A DNA stretch of 64,000 nt. Origin: Natrinema marinum (GTDB taxonomy: Archaea; Halobacteriota; Halobacteria; Halobacteriales; Natrialbaceae). The stretch is taken from contig NZ_CP100763.1 in assembly GCF_024296685.1 (NCBI RefSeq), positions 2,728,001 to 2,792,000 of the forward strand. Reading direction: 5' to 3'. Made by a program: the position numbers and the translations under genes. The notes beneath the pieces are model-generated. The model worked only from the letters and a program-made list of their open reading frames with translations, had not been told where the DNA came from and searched no databases. Positions 1 to 8,932 of this stretch are shown here, in pieces. Every line of letters starts with the position of its first letter. The stretch's first letter is position 1.

Positions 1-331
1 CGATACCTGGCGTATCCTTTCTGCTGAACACGGGGTTGTCCACCCAGCCACTGTTTTGGAACCGTACGATACTGCGATGGCCGACCTCAGCGACGAGCAG
101 ACCAATGAATGGGCGACAGATGTCATAGCCGATTTGGGTCCACAGCTCAGTAACTTTGACAACGTTGTCGTCCTCGCTGGCCGTGACTACTTTGCCCCAA
201 TCAGTGACGAACTTCGCCAAGCAGCACCCACGGTGCAGTGGCCGTTTCAGGGAAAGAGGCTGTTCGAACAGATGGAATGGCTCAACCAAACCTCTCCCCC
301 AGATCAGTCCACACTTGGATCGTTCGAATGA
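1..331 (+). CDS. DUF6884-like protein, 5' end missing
   Basis: The reading frame is open from base 2, so the gene began before the window and only its last ~110 residues are seen. The visible part starts with the signature LSAEHGVV followed by a proline and an EPYD motif, then an acidic alpha-helical stretch with a conserved Trp. This is the usual ending of DUF6884 proteins (LSA.yGL...PYD). The downstream gene has the same LSAEHG signature, so the two are paralogues side by side. It lies about 200 bp upstream of the second copy and points into the dpdA-like gene. Function is unknown; the location suggests work on a 7-deazaguanine base or on the DNA carrying it. The family call is good, the role is a guess. 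Confidence 0.7.
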   Translation, partial: DTWRILSAEHGVVHPATVLEPYDTAMADLSDEQTNEWATDVIADLGPQLSNFDNVVVLAGRDYFAPISDELRQAAPTVQWPFQGKRLFEQMEWLNQTSPPDQSTLGSFE

Positions 332-529
332 CGCCCGATAAAATCCGACTTTTTCCCCCAAAACAAAACCATAAGAGTATATAATTGACTAGTCGGTTCC
401 GGTTACCACTCTATATCCATACACTTCAGAAACCGCCGGTATGATGCCTGTACTTGTTGAATTCACCTGTTACACGGCGCGGTAGAGAACGTGGTAAGCT
501 ATAAGGTCTCGGGGTCGAAAGAGGGAACC

Positions 530-1012
530 ATGTCAATACTGCTGGTACAGTCATGCTCAAAGTCCAAAAATAGGCCGGGAGAACCGGTCAATGCCCTTGA
601 ATTGTACTCGGGATACTTCTTCAAAATCATCAAGAAAGCGATACGTGATGATGAACTGCAGGATGAAATCGATATTTGCGTTCTCTCGGCCGAACACGGA
701 TTAATCGATACAACTGACGAAATCAGCTACTACGACCGACACATGAACCCGGATCGAGCAGCTGAGATCCGGGATGACATTACAACGGAACTGCGAGGAA
801 GAGTTGCTGAGAACGATTACGAGCATGTCATCTTCAATCTCGGATCAGCATACAGGAGTGCGATCGGCGATCTGTCTGACCTTCCGGCATCGGTCCAGTT
901 TATCGAAGGCGATGGCATCGGATACAAAGGACACACACTCAAACAGATCATCCGGGGCAACTATTCGTCGCTTGAGATGGAGGTGAGGAATGCCACAGCT
1001 CAAGCAAACTGA
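530..1012 (+). CDS. DUF6884-like protein with CSKSK motif
   Basis: The protein is about 160 residues if it starts at the ATG at 530, chosen because the family begins with a short beta strand followed by a Cys-Ser motif; here C9-S10-K11-S12-K13 follows directly, and a GAGGG sequence lies just upstream. An upstream GTG at 491 would add 13 unlikely residues. The middle holds LSAEHGLI and a YYDRHM segment. The Cys-Ser-x-x-Lys loop recalls the PCS..KPY motif in the DUF5591 domain of archaeosine synthase ArcS, which acts on preQ0; that similarity is a recollection of motifs, not an alignment. The gene overlaps dpdA by 23 nt and its 3' end carries dpdA's ribosome binding site, so the two are translationally coupled. 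A role in processing a 7-deazaguanine base is plausible. Confidence 0.72.
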   Translation: MSILLVQSCSKSKNRPGEPVNALELYSGYFFKIIKKAIRDDELQDEIDICVLSAEHGLIDTTDEISYYDRHMNPDRAAEIRDDITTELRGRVAENDYEHVIFNLGSAYRSAIGDLSDLPASVQFIEGDGIGYKGHTLKQIIRGNYSSLEMEVRNATAQAN

Positions 1013-2234
1013 GCAGACTGCCTCATTCCAGGTTACCGCGACAGCCGGCGATGCCCGTGCCGGGACCCTCACCATCAACGGCCAGTCACTCGACACTCCA
1101 ACGTTTTTCCCCGTTCTAAGTTTCTACGGCGGTGGAACGAAATCCAGCGTCTTCGGCGGCGGCGTTCATAGGACAATAAAGGAGTTCATGCTCGGAAAGG
1201 AGGAGATCGGTGGCGGAACGTACGACAAATACTTCCGCGGAACGATGACCTCCGTTGCCTCCCTCACCGACTATGGCATCAACCAAGAACGGTTTAACGA
1301 TTACACCTCAGACCGAATCAAAGACCGAGAAACGTTTTCCGACTATAACGGCCTCATCTTCGTTGATTCTGGCGGATACAAATTCTTACATAACAATGGG
1401 CTTGACGGGAGTGATTTCGAGATAGAGATCGATCAGCGGGAAGCGTTCCGCATCCAGAAGCAGCTCGGCGGCGATATCATCGTCAACCTTGATCGGCCGA
1501 TCGCACCCAACGACACGTTCGACGAACGGCAACAGAAGGCCGAACGCACCGCCGAAAATGCGGTCGAGTTCGCACGTCTTACCCAGACCTATCCCGGTGC
1601 CCGGTACCTGACCGTCCACGGATATAACTATTCGATGCTCGACCGGTTCTTCGACCACATTCAATCCCAGTTCGGGAATATCGATATCTCCACCCTGTTT
1701 GACGGGATCGCCCTCGGAAGCCTTGTCCCGAAGAAAGATGACAAGGCAGCGTTGATCACCGCGGTCATGGACTGCGTCGAAATCATGGAGGAACGCGGGC
1801 TTGCCGATCTGCCACTCCACGTACTGGGGATTGGCAGTGGATCTATCCCGCTCCTCGTCGCCGCCGGCGCGGACACGTTCGACTCAACGACCTACATCCA
1901 GAACGCGATCAACCAAAAGTACGCCGTGAGTTTGACCAAGCACATTCCGCTGGACGCAGTTGATTTCAACCAGTGTGACTGTGCTGTCTGCTCCGACCCA
2001 AAGCTGGTCAACTGGATGCAGGGCAACACTGAATACCAGAAAGATGTTCTCGGCCCGGTCGCTATGCACAATCTTATCATCCACAGACAGGAGGTGCGAG
2101 AACTCCGGCAGCGGATCAAACAGCACGGCACAGACCCAGTTATCGACTACCTTGACGAGACCGTGGGCCGGAACGACTCAATCCGCAAACAGACGCATCG
2201 CGTTGTCAACGAAGCGCTCGGAGGATATTTCTAA
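990..2234 (+). CDS. dpdA: DpdA-like 7-deazaguanine DNA transglycosylase (TGT family)
   Basis: This 414-residue protein has the tRNA-guanine transglycosylase fold. Asp126 sits in VDSGGY (general base), Asp298 in ADTFDST (nucleophile), and Cys329-x-Cys331-x2-Cys334-x25-His360 is the exact TGT zinc site. The GLAVGE-like loop is ALGSLV near residue 243. It lacks the PUA and central domains of archaeosine TGT, and it sits among defence genes on a mobile element, so a DNA-acting DpdA is the better call than the tRNA enzyme. Such enzymes swap guanine in DNA for preQ0 or a derivative; haloarchaea already make preQ0 for archaeosine, which would explain the absence of preQ0 genes here. The start is supported by a perfect GGAGGTGA at 978-985 inside the upstream gene. 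A phage-type or RNA-acting paralogue cannot be excluded. Confidence 0.82.
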   Translation: MPQLKQTEQTASFQVTATAGDARAGTLTINGQSLDTPTFFPVLSFYGGGTKSSVFGGGVHRTIKEFMLGKEEIGGGTYDKYFRGTMTSVASLTDYGINQERFNDYTSDRIKDRETFSDYNGLIFVDSGGYKFLHNNGLDGSDFEIEIDQREAFRIQKQLGGDIIVNLDRPIAPNDTFDERQQKAERTAENAVEFARLTQTYPGARYLTVHGYNYSMLDRFFDHIQSQFGNIDISTLFDGIALGSLVPKKDDKAALITAVMDCVEIMEERGLADLPLHVLGIGSGSIPLLVAAGADTFDSTTYIQNAINQKYAVSLTKHIPLDAVDFNQCDCAVCSDPKLVNWMQGNTEYQKDVLGPVAMHNLIIHRQEVRELRQRIKQHGTDPVIDYLDETVGRNDSIRKQTHRVVNEALGGYF

Positions 2235-2236
2235 CA

Positions 2237-3802
2237 ATGAAACAACACCCGGAAGTCAACGAAGTACAGGAGTTTCTTGAAATTGCCAGCGATTTCGAGG
2301 ACCCCCTCGAAATCATCCGCGAATCACTATCGAATGCGTACGATGCCGGTGCGACAGAGGTCGTGATAACGATCCGCGACAGTGCCGCAGGCTCCGACAT
2401 AATCATCGAAGACGACGGGCACGGCATGTCCCGAGACGACCTCAAGTCCTTCTTCGACCTCGGAAACTCCCGAAAGACCGACTCAATCGGCCACAAAGGC
2501 CACGGAACAAAAATCTTCTACAAGAGCGACCGTATCGTCGTTGACACCGCACACAACGGTTCAAACTTCCACGCGGTCATGGACCGGCCCTGGGAGAAGC
2601 TCAATGAGAAGACATTACCGGAATACGAGGTCTCAGAGACAGATACACGGCCAGGAAATACCGGTACTAGGATCCAGATCAGTGGTTTCCGGTCCGGTGA
2701 AGGATTCGACCCGCAATCCCTGACGTACGACAAGATCCACCACTACCTGAAGTGGAAGACCATCGCCGGATCGACAGCACACTTTTTCGATGATAGCCAG
2801 CGGGAGATGGAGGTCGTGGTGGACCTGGATGACGAAATCGATGACACCCGTGACCAGCTCACCACAACCAACCAGCTCACATTCCCCCGTGAACAGCTTC
2901 AGCCATCGACCGGCGAATTCCCCGCGACCCGGATGTGTAAACACTACCCCCCACGCAAAATCGAATTTGAACATGACGAGGGATCATCGACCGTCGAAAT
3001 CGTTGGCATGATCGGAGGGAAAGACGCCCGCAACGAACTTCCCACGTACGGGCGGCACTCCGTCCAGTTCGGTGTCTGGCTGGCGAAAGACCATATCAAG
3101 GTCGAACAGATCAACGAAGTCCTCACCCACGACAACGAGTTCATCCACTTCTTCTTTATCGCCAACTGCCAGAACCTGGAACTCGCCGCGAACCGGGGGA
3201 AGGTCCGGAACAAAGCAAGCTCGCTGTACAAAACGTTGAAACAGGAACTGAAGCACTATATGACGAAGATTGCGGAGGACCCCTGGTTCAAGGAAGACTA
3301 TCTGGAAACCCGCAAGCGCGCACAGCTTCGGCGACGCGCACAGTCCCAGACAACGTCACTCGAAGAACGGCTGGAGTCCATTGATACCAACGGCCAGTTC
3401 AAACCGACCAACAGATCGGAGGTCCTGCTCGCACTTGAACGCTCAAACAATGAGGCGGACAACAGTATCACCGTGAAAGAATATAAAGCAGACCATGAGG
3501 TCCCGGCTATCCTGCTAGACGATGATACGCTACGAACCAGTCACGTATACGTCGAACTCACCGAGCATTTCGAAGACGACTACCCGCTCGGGTCAGCCGA
3601 CACGATTCTCTGCTGGAGCTACGGCGACATCGATATCCTGCGAGAATATGAACGGAACGGATACCACGGCGGTGACGTGGAAATCGATCTTCAAGACAAC
3701 CAAATCATCTACCACCATGAGGACCGTCACACCGTGGACATCATCACGGTCTCTGACCGGTTGGCCGCTCTAGAGCACCAGCCACTCACCTCACTGGATT
3801 AA
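2237..3802 (+). CDS. GHKL (Hsp90/MORC-like) ATPase
   Basis: This 521-residue protein opens with a Bergerat ATP-binding fold: the N box E29..SNAYDA with Asn33, the G1 box DDGHGM at 59-64 and the G2 box GHKGHGTKIF at 85-94. This matches the Hsp90/MORC/MutL class that dimerises on ATP. The C-terminal ~120 residues contain a VELTEHF strand and a later ADTILCW segment, which resemble the nuclease-like tails of some defence GHKL proteins, but the usual ExK lysine would be Thr, so catalysis is doubtful. It starts 3 nt after dpdA stops, with GGAGG in the dpdA 3' end, so it belongs to the same operon. A role as an ATP-driven clamp or sensor in a modification-restriction system is inferred from context. 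Confidence 0.78.
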   Translation: MKQHPEVNEVQEFLEIASDFEDPLEIIRESLSNAYDAGATEVVITIRDSAAGSDIIIEDDGHGMSRDDLKSFFDLGNSRKTDSIGHKGHGTKIFYKSDRIVVDTAHNGSNFHAVMDRPWEKLNEKTLPEYEVSETDTRPGNTGTRIQISGFRSGEGFDPQSLTYDKIHHYLKWKTIAGSTAHFFDDSQREMEVVVDLDDEIDDTRDQLTTTNQLTFPREQLQPSTGEFPATRMCKHYPPRKIEFEHDEGSSTVEIVGMIGGKDARNELPTYGRHSVQFGVWLAKDHIKVEQINEVLTHDNEFIHFFFIANCQNLELAANRGKVRNKASSLYKTLKQELKHYMTKIAEDPWFKEDYLETRKRAQLRRRAQSQTTSLEERLESIDTNGQFKPTNRSEVLLALERSNNEADNSITVKEYKADHEVPAILLDDDTLRTSHVYVELTEHFEDDYPLGSADTILCWSYGDIDILREYERNGYHGGDVEIDLQDNQIIYHHEDRHTVDIITVSDRLAALEHQPLTSLD

Positions 3803-3886
3803 CACGGTGACCGCTACCTCTTAAACCGGAGTACCGGACTGTCTGCTACCACAATATTAACATGAATCTGATACAGGTGTAGGGAC

Positions 3887-6376
3887 ATGGAAAGCTCAGA
3901 CGAAACACCACTTTGCGGTACTCGGGTCTTCCTGTATCCTGGTGACCCAGACGGGACAGGGATCATCGACTACGATCCCACCGATTACCGGGAGATCTAT
4001 CAGGATCTAGACTTCGTGGACAGTACCCAGTTCATCCGCTCTCTCGAGCAAGATATCAAGCTGAAAAACCGATCTCTCCTCCGCGTAACCGACGGGGAGC
4101 GGTTCGAAGTCCCGGAGTACCAGCGAAACTTCTCGTGGGAAGAAGAACAGCACGAGGAACTCTGGGATACGTTGCTGTCAATTCTGACGCTGAAACCGAA
4201 ATCGGGCGAACTCCCCGTGGACACCTACTTCGGCACTGTGTATATTGCCCGGTCCGCCCAGGGCGAAGTCTATGAGATCATTGACGGCCAACAACGCCTC
4301 TCCACGGTCTCCATCCTGCTGAAGAACATCAAGGACCACCTCGAAGACAAGCGGACGAAGGTTGACGGTCAACTTCAGGCGTACGCCGAGCATATCTGCG
4401 AGGAATACCTTGATGAATTGCTGTATCGGCGGAAAGGTCCGACCGAAACACCGTTCCTGGAACTCAACGACCACGACGACAGCATCTACGAACTGCTGTT
4501 CCAGGACCCGGAGAAAAAGGTTCAGACCCTGAAGGCGATGGACCAGTACGACGGCCGGAAGCAGAACGCCATCCGTCTCCGGGACCTCTTCGACGAGGTC
4601 GGTATCCCGGAAGAGGTCTACGAAGAGGACGAGGAACTGGCTGACACCGATCTGCTGGAGTCGTTCCGGTACTTTGGTGATTCCCACCGGCGGCTCGTAC
4701 GAACCGACGAATACTACGACGCGAAGGTTGCCGCGTTCGCTGACCGGGAGGAGTTCGATACGCCCGAGAAGGAGGTCAAGGCCCTGCTCAACCTCGCCCA
4801 TTTCACGCTGCGGTCTCTCCGCGTCTCCGAGTGCATCTTCCAGACTGATAACCAGGAACTCCGGATCGAGGTCTTCCAGTCGCTGAACGACCGTGGTGTT
4901 GAGCTCTCCAGTATGGACAAGGTCCGGGCCCGGATCGTCGGCCGGTTCCAGGGCGAGTCCGACAGTGACAAACAGATCGCCCGCTGGGAGAACGTGGTCC
5001 AGATGTTCGGCGGTGATGCAGACGCCGTTGAAGACTTCCTTGCCCATTACCTAGCTGCGACCGAGAAATCGTTCGAGACCGTGACGGATGCCCGCAGTAA
5101 CATGCTGGAAGCGTTCCGGTTGAAGCAGATCGGCCGCCGTGATATCAAGTCACGGCTGGCAAGCCCCGGGCAGGCCCGCGACTTCCTCGAGGAACTGGAA
5201 AACTACGCTGGCCGGTACCGGGAGATCGTGACCGCGGACCTGACCGATGACGACACCGAACTGAAAAAGGAGTACCGGGAAGAGTGCGAAGCTATCCTCC
5301 AACGGCTCAACAAGCTGGGAACAACACAGTGGCGGCCGTTCGTCATGTACGTCTACCAGGCCGTGACCGAGGCCCCCGGAAAGGATGCGTTCCTGCGCGA
5401 CATCCTGAAAACGGTCGAGAACATCACGTTCCGCGTCGCGATCTCCGATCTCGTGGCGACCGTTGTGGATGATACGTATCCGAAAACCTGCCAAGCGTTC
5501 CGGGAGCTCGAACAGTCCGGGAACCAGTTCGATACTGAGCAGATCAGTGCAACACTGGTCGATAACATCGACAGTTCGGCACGGCAGCTCTTCGGCGAGT
5601 CGTTTATCGATATTCTTGTCACCAGTGAAAACTGGCGGAACAACCAGACGAAGCAATTGTTCCTGAAGATCGCGGACGAGGATTTCCGGCGACGTAACCA
5701 GACCGGGATCACGAAGTCCGAATTAAGTGAGGATCCAAGCGAGGTCCACATCGAGCACATCCTCCCCATCTCGTACTTCCTCCCCGGCAAAGAGAACCCG
5801 TATGCATGGCTGGAGTGCTTCTTCGATAATGGGAAGCGCAACATGATCGAAACACAGATCGATTATCTGCGTACACGGGATGCCCATCTCCTCTCCTCTA
5901 ACGATCCCGGCTACGATGAGATCGAGCAGATCATCGAGGGAATCGAGGAACGGTTCGTCCGCGACCTGGGGAACATGATGCTCCTCGACGAAGAGGTCAA
6001 TAAACCGATCAAGAACCGGCTGTTCTCGGTGAAGCTCCGAGAATACCACCTCCGGCACAGTAAGGACATGGACAACCTCGTGAACCAGTACTTCTCGACC
6101 GCCGATAACGTCTCGACCGACAAACTCGAGGAGCTTCTCGGGTTGGAGCTGCCAGAGGATGAAACTCAGTTCGGAGACGTCTATCCCACGGTCCAGTACT
6201 TCAACGAGTGGTGGACCTACGAACAGCTGATCGACCGGAAAGCACAGCTCATCACGGCCATTCTGGAATCGTTGAAGTTCCGCACGGAACCTGACGAGTT
6301 CGAACCGTACATGGACAATATCGAAGACTACGTCGGGGAAGACATCGAAAAACGGCTGGCAGTGTTGACCGCCTGA
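3887..6376 (+). CDS. DUF262/DUF1524 protein (GmrSD-like or DpdB-like)
   Basis: At 829 residues it carries an N-terminal DUF262 (ParB/sulfiredoxin-like) domain with VPEYQRNFSW at 75-84, DTYFGTVY near 112 and the nucleotide-binding IIDGQQRLST at 131-140. The C-terminal DUF1524 HNH-like domain has VHIEHILPISYF at 620-631 and a distal LGNMMLLD..N..K motif near 700. This pairing is that of GmrSD type IV restriction enzymes, which cut modified DNA. ParB/Srx-fold proteins also partner DpdA as DpdB in bacterial 7-deazaguanine systems. The gene follows the GHKL gene after 84 bp on the same strand. It could load the base onto DNA with dpdA, or attack foreign modified DNA. The domains are certain; which role applies is open. 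Confidence 0.8.
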   Translation: MESSDETPLCGTRVFLYPGDPDGTGIIDYDPTDYREIYQDLDFVDSTQFIRSLEQDIKLKNRSLLRVTDGERFEVPEYQRNFSWEEEQHEELWDTLLSILTLKPKSGELPVDTYFGTVYIARSAQGEVYEIIDGQQRLSTVSILLKNIKDHLEDKRTKVDGQLQAYAEHICEEYLDELLYRRKGPTETPFLELNDHDDSIYELLFQDPEKKVQTLKAMDQYDGRKQNAIRLRDLFDEVGIPEEVYEEDEELADTDLLESFRYFGDSHRRLVRTDEYYDAKVAAFADREEFDTPEKEVKALLNLAHFTLRSLRVSECIFQTDNQELRIEVFQSLNDRGVELSSMDKVRARIVGRFQGESDSDKQIARWENVVQMFGGDADAVEDFLAHYLAATEKSFETVTDARSNMLEAFRLKQIGRRDIKSRLASPGQARDFLEELENYAGRYREIVTADLTDDDTELKKEYREECEAILQRLNKLGTTQWRPFVMYVYQAVTEAPGKDAFLRDILKTVENITFRVAISDLVATVVDDTYPKTCQAFRELEQSGNQFDTEQISATLVDNIDSSARQLFGESFIDILVTSENWRNNQTKQLFLKIADEDFRRRNQTGITKSELSEDPSEVHIEHILPISYFLPGKENPYAWLECFFDNGKRNMIETQIDYLRTRDAHLLSSNDPGYDEIEQIIEGIEERFVRDLGNMMLLDEEVNKPIKNRLFSVKLREYHLRHSKDMDNLVNQYFSTADNVSTDKLEELLGLELPEDETQFGDVYPTVQYFNEWWTYEQLIDRKAQLITAILESLKFRTEPDEFEPYMDNIEDYVGEDIEKRLAVLTA

Positions 6377-6472
6377 CACTCATTGCCCACCCCCATCAGA
6401 GCTGCGAACCTCTGTTTACTACTCACGGTGTTGGCAGTGGAGCACCGGCCACAGAACGGGTCGTGTTCTGGG

Positions 6473-7036
6473 CTATTCGGTCCAGTCGGAAAGAGTAGAA
6501 GAAGACTCTTCGGGATCCACTTCGAGGAACTCGGACACGTTCTCGTGGAAAATACGCTGATGGACATACAACGTTTTCTTGGTGGCCTCGCTGTGGCCGG
6601 CCAGTTTGATCGTGTCGACCATCCGCAGCAGGTGCTCCAGTTTCTGCTTTGACCGGTTGTATGGATCGGCCCGGAACACCCGCTCTTCATCAGATACCAG
6701 TTCAAGCGTGCCGTCCGGCCGGTCGAGATCGAGGGCGACCGACCCCTGTGGTGCGGCGATCTCGGCGTCAAAGTTGAGGTACGGCGTGTGCGTGGAGAGG
6801 ACCTTTCGTTCGGCGCGATCCGTGTCGGTTGTTTCCCACCAGTCCACGTAGGCGATATCCCAGATGTCTAACCGCCCATAACTCACGACACTAGAATCCT
6901 GGCGGATAAAGTGTTGTCGAAGCCGATTTCGAAGATTACTGGTCTGCCCAGCATAAGCCGGCTTCCCGTCAAGATCGAACATGCAGTAGACTCCAGCAGT
7001 CCCGGCTGGCACCGATTTGAGATTTTCTGATATCAT
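6473..7036 (-). CDS. GIY-YIG domain protein
   Basis: A 187-residue protein whose first ~100 residues form a GIY-YIG nuclease domain: GVY at 15-17, YAGQT at 28-32, the Arg pair in LRNRLRQHF at 35-43 and a glutamate in DRAERKVL. The C-terminal half is helical, with basic residues and no recognisable family. GIY-YIG domains cut DNA with one metal ion and are found in repair, homing and restriction enzymes. It converges on the DUF262/DUF1524 gene with an ~100 bp gap, so it is not part of that operon. It may be an element-encoded nuclease linked to defence or mobility; there is no direct evidence for either. Confidence 0.75.
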   Translation of the reverse strand: MISENLKSVPAGTAGVYCMFDLDGKPAYAGQTSNLRNRLRQHFIRQDSSVVSYGRLDIWDIAYVDWWETTDTDRAERKVLSTHTPYLNFDAEIAAPQGSVALDLDRPDGTLELVSDEERVFRADPYNRSKQKLEHLLRMVDTIKLAGHSEATKKTLYVHQRIFHENVSEFLEVDPEESSSTLSDWTE

Positions 7037-7079
7037 CCGTCAGCGGTGATTTCCAGTTTCCAACTAGTTAAAGCCCCTA

Positions 7080-7412
7080 CTATTTCACGTAGTGGTCACT
7101 CCACTGCTCCAACAGATCATACGCAGGATGCTTGTACAGTACCTCATCACAGGATTTGCATGCGGTGTACAGACTCCCCTTCTGGTCCCAATAATCGGTG
7201 CGTTGGACCACTCCGTCCTCGTGGTGGCCGTAGTGCCCGCCCTCATACCGCAGGTGATTGAACTCAGTGCCCTGGCACTTGGGACACGGCTCAGACAGGG
7301 CATTCCAGTCCGCCCGGATGACCGACTCGAGTTCGAGCAGTTCATCTGCTGACAGCCGTAGCTCGTATGTTTCCACAATTCTGTTCTCATCATTGATTCC
7401 CATTCCGGTCAC
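7080..7412 (-). CDS. small zinc-ribbon protein, unknown role
   Basis: A 110-residue protein with two CxxC knuckles, CPKC near 43 and CKSC near 87, which would form one zinc ribbon. Between them lies a His-rich GGHYGHHEDG segment, and an acidic helix of about 25 residues precedes the first knuckle. The GTG at 7412 gives MTGMGIND; an ATG three codons on is an equally good start. It lies 43 bp upstream of the GIY-YIG gene on the same strand, so the two may be co-transcribed. Function is not recognised. Confidence 0.6.
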   Translation of the reverse strand: MTGMGINDENRIVETYELRLSADELLELESVIRADWNALSEPCPKCQGTEFNHLRYEGGHYGHHEDGVVQRTDYWDQKGSLYTACKSCDEVLYKHPAYDLLEQWSDHYVK

Positions 7413-7581
7413 CTGATTGTTCTACTTGGACAGTACCCCTGATTCATCGAGACTTATTTGTTCAGCACCCTACCTGTGTTATCTGGTAGTGCAGATTTTG
7501 ATATACTTCCGTCACTTCTGATCGGTTTCCGTAGAGTCTACGGCGTTCACGTCAACTGGCTCGACCGTTCGTCCATCCACA

Positions 7582-7612
7582 GCACTGTTATTTGTACACT
7601 AGTTGACAGTGC
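7582..7612. repeat. inverted repeat beside the first integrase
   Basis: GCACTGT and ACAGTGC flank a 17-bp AT-rich centre containing TGTACA, about 70 bp past the 3' end of the recombinase gene. It could be a recombinase core site, an operator or a hairpin. The rest of 7413-7681 holds an AT-rich TTATAAATAA box at about 7619-7628 and no gene. Confidence 0.4.
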
Positions 7613-7681
7613 AGCAGAGTTATAAATAACGAGAGGCCGTGTTACAGTTGTTACCTCTAATTCAGCGTCAGGGAACTTAGT

Positions 7682-8932
7682 TTACTCTTCTTCGTTTGAC
7701 TGTGTGAACGCGTCCAATTGGTCGAGTATTCCTTTCTCCTCGAGTTCTGCGAGCCGTTCGAGGATCTGGTGTTTCTCCTTCTGTGTCGACTGTTTCTCGA
7801 GGGACAATGGTCGTCCGCATGTCCGGCATTCGGTTTCTTTTGGCTGGTTCTCAGTACCACAGAAACTGCAGTTTACAGGTTGGTTCTCGTCTTCTTCGCC
7901 ACTGAGCCCGTATTCATCTCTGATGGCTTGGTTGACGTCGTCGTTGTTGAGGTGTACGTAGACCTTCGCACGATTACTCCCGGGTTTCCAGCCAGCGAAC
8001 TTGTTCAGTTGCTCGTATCCCATGAACGTCGCGACCTCTGTCAGACGGGTGTGGCGCAAGTTGTACGGTCGACGTTTGTTCTCTGGGACCTCGGCCTTTT
8101 CACATGCATGTTTGAATCGGCGGAGAAAGGCATCATATGGCAGTCGATCGCTGCGGTCGGGTTCGTAGCCGCAGTCTTCAGGGTGACTCTGTGGTGTGTT
8201 TCCGCAGTGGTGGCATTGTTGCTGTTCAGTCTTCACCCAGAGCGGAGCCGATAGATCTTTGATGTCTCCGAGTTCGCCGCCAAATGGGTGTTGGGCGAGC
8301 CACTCTCTGACTGTTCGTCCGGCGCGAACGAGCTGGTTGGTTCGATCTGGTGTGCCTTTGAGACCTTCGAGGAAAATGAAGTCGCCGTGTTCGGTGCTAG
8401 TGAAGTCACAGATGTTCGTCGCAAGGAGTTCGCCTGGTCGTGCTGCGGACTCGTATAGGATTTTGGTGAATGCACGGTCACGCGTGTTGGTGAACGCCTG
8501 GTAGAGTCGTTTGAGTTCGTCGGCCGTGAAGAGGTCCTCTCGTGTGACCTGTGTCTGTTTGCCGCCAGCCAGACTAAAGAACTGGACTTTCTCTGGATGT
8601 TCGCGTCCGCCGTTCTCGACTTTGTAGAATTTCTTGAGCGCGCTCTTGAGCGTGTACTTCGTGGCGTCTGCGTAGTCACTCCGATTGAGGCCAGCGACTA
8701 ATTGCTTGAGGTCGTCTTCATTCGCGGTACGGAGTATGAACTCGTCGGGCGCGAAGTTCTTAAGCAGTGTCTTGAAGGCGGAGACGAGCCGGGTCTGTCG
8801 GACTTCACTGATGCCTTCGGCGGCGCAGTGATCGACGAACGATTGTATCGCGTCGATGTTCTCTGCTTGGAGTTCGCTTTCTGTTAGATTTTGAAGGGTT
8901 CGATCGATATCGACGTAATCGGTTGTGCTCAT
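7682..8932 (-). CDS. tyrosine recombinase with two zinc ribbons
   Basis: A 416-residue phage-type integrase. The N-terminal SAM-like core-binding domain spans roughly 20-115. The catalytic domain shows ARPGE (first Arg), LRHTR (HxxR), GWKPGS and a Tyr in AKVYVH. A CHHCGNTPQSHPEDC insertion falls between the first Arg and HxxR, and a second CSFCG..CRTCG ribbon follows the catalytic domain, then a Glu/Lys-rich coiled tail. Extra zinc ribbons are common in haloarchaeal integrases and probably help DNA binding. It is far from the element's right edge, where a second recombinase sits, so it may mark a nested or older insertion. The start is the ATG at 8932. Confidence 0.88.
   Translation of the reverse strand: MSTTDYVDIDRTLQNLTESELQAENIDAIQSFVDHCAAEGISEVRQTRLVSAFKTLLKNFAPDEFILRTANEDDLKQLVAGLNRSDYADATKYTLKSALKKFYKVENGGREHPEKVQFFSLAGGKQTQVTREDLFTADELKRLYQAFTNTRDRAFTKILYESAARPGELLATNICDFTSTEHGDFIFLEGLKGTPDRTNQLVRAGRTVREWLAQHPFGGELGDIKDLSAPLWVKTEQQQCHHCGNTPQSHPEDCGYEPDRSDRLPYDAFLRRFKHACEKAEVPENKRRPYNLRHTRLTEVATFMGYEQLNKFAGWKPGSNRAKVYVHLNNDDVNQAIRDEYGLSGEEDENQPVNCSFCGTENQPKETECRTCGRPLSLEKQSTQKEKHQILERLAELEEKGILDQLDAFTQSNEEE

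Noticed and set aside
990-2234. Ordinary archaeosine tRNA transglycosylase
   Set aside because: The gene lacks the extra domains of the tRNA enzyme, is on a mobile element, and is coupled to DUF6884 and GHKL genes.
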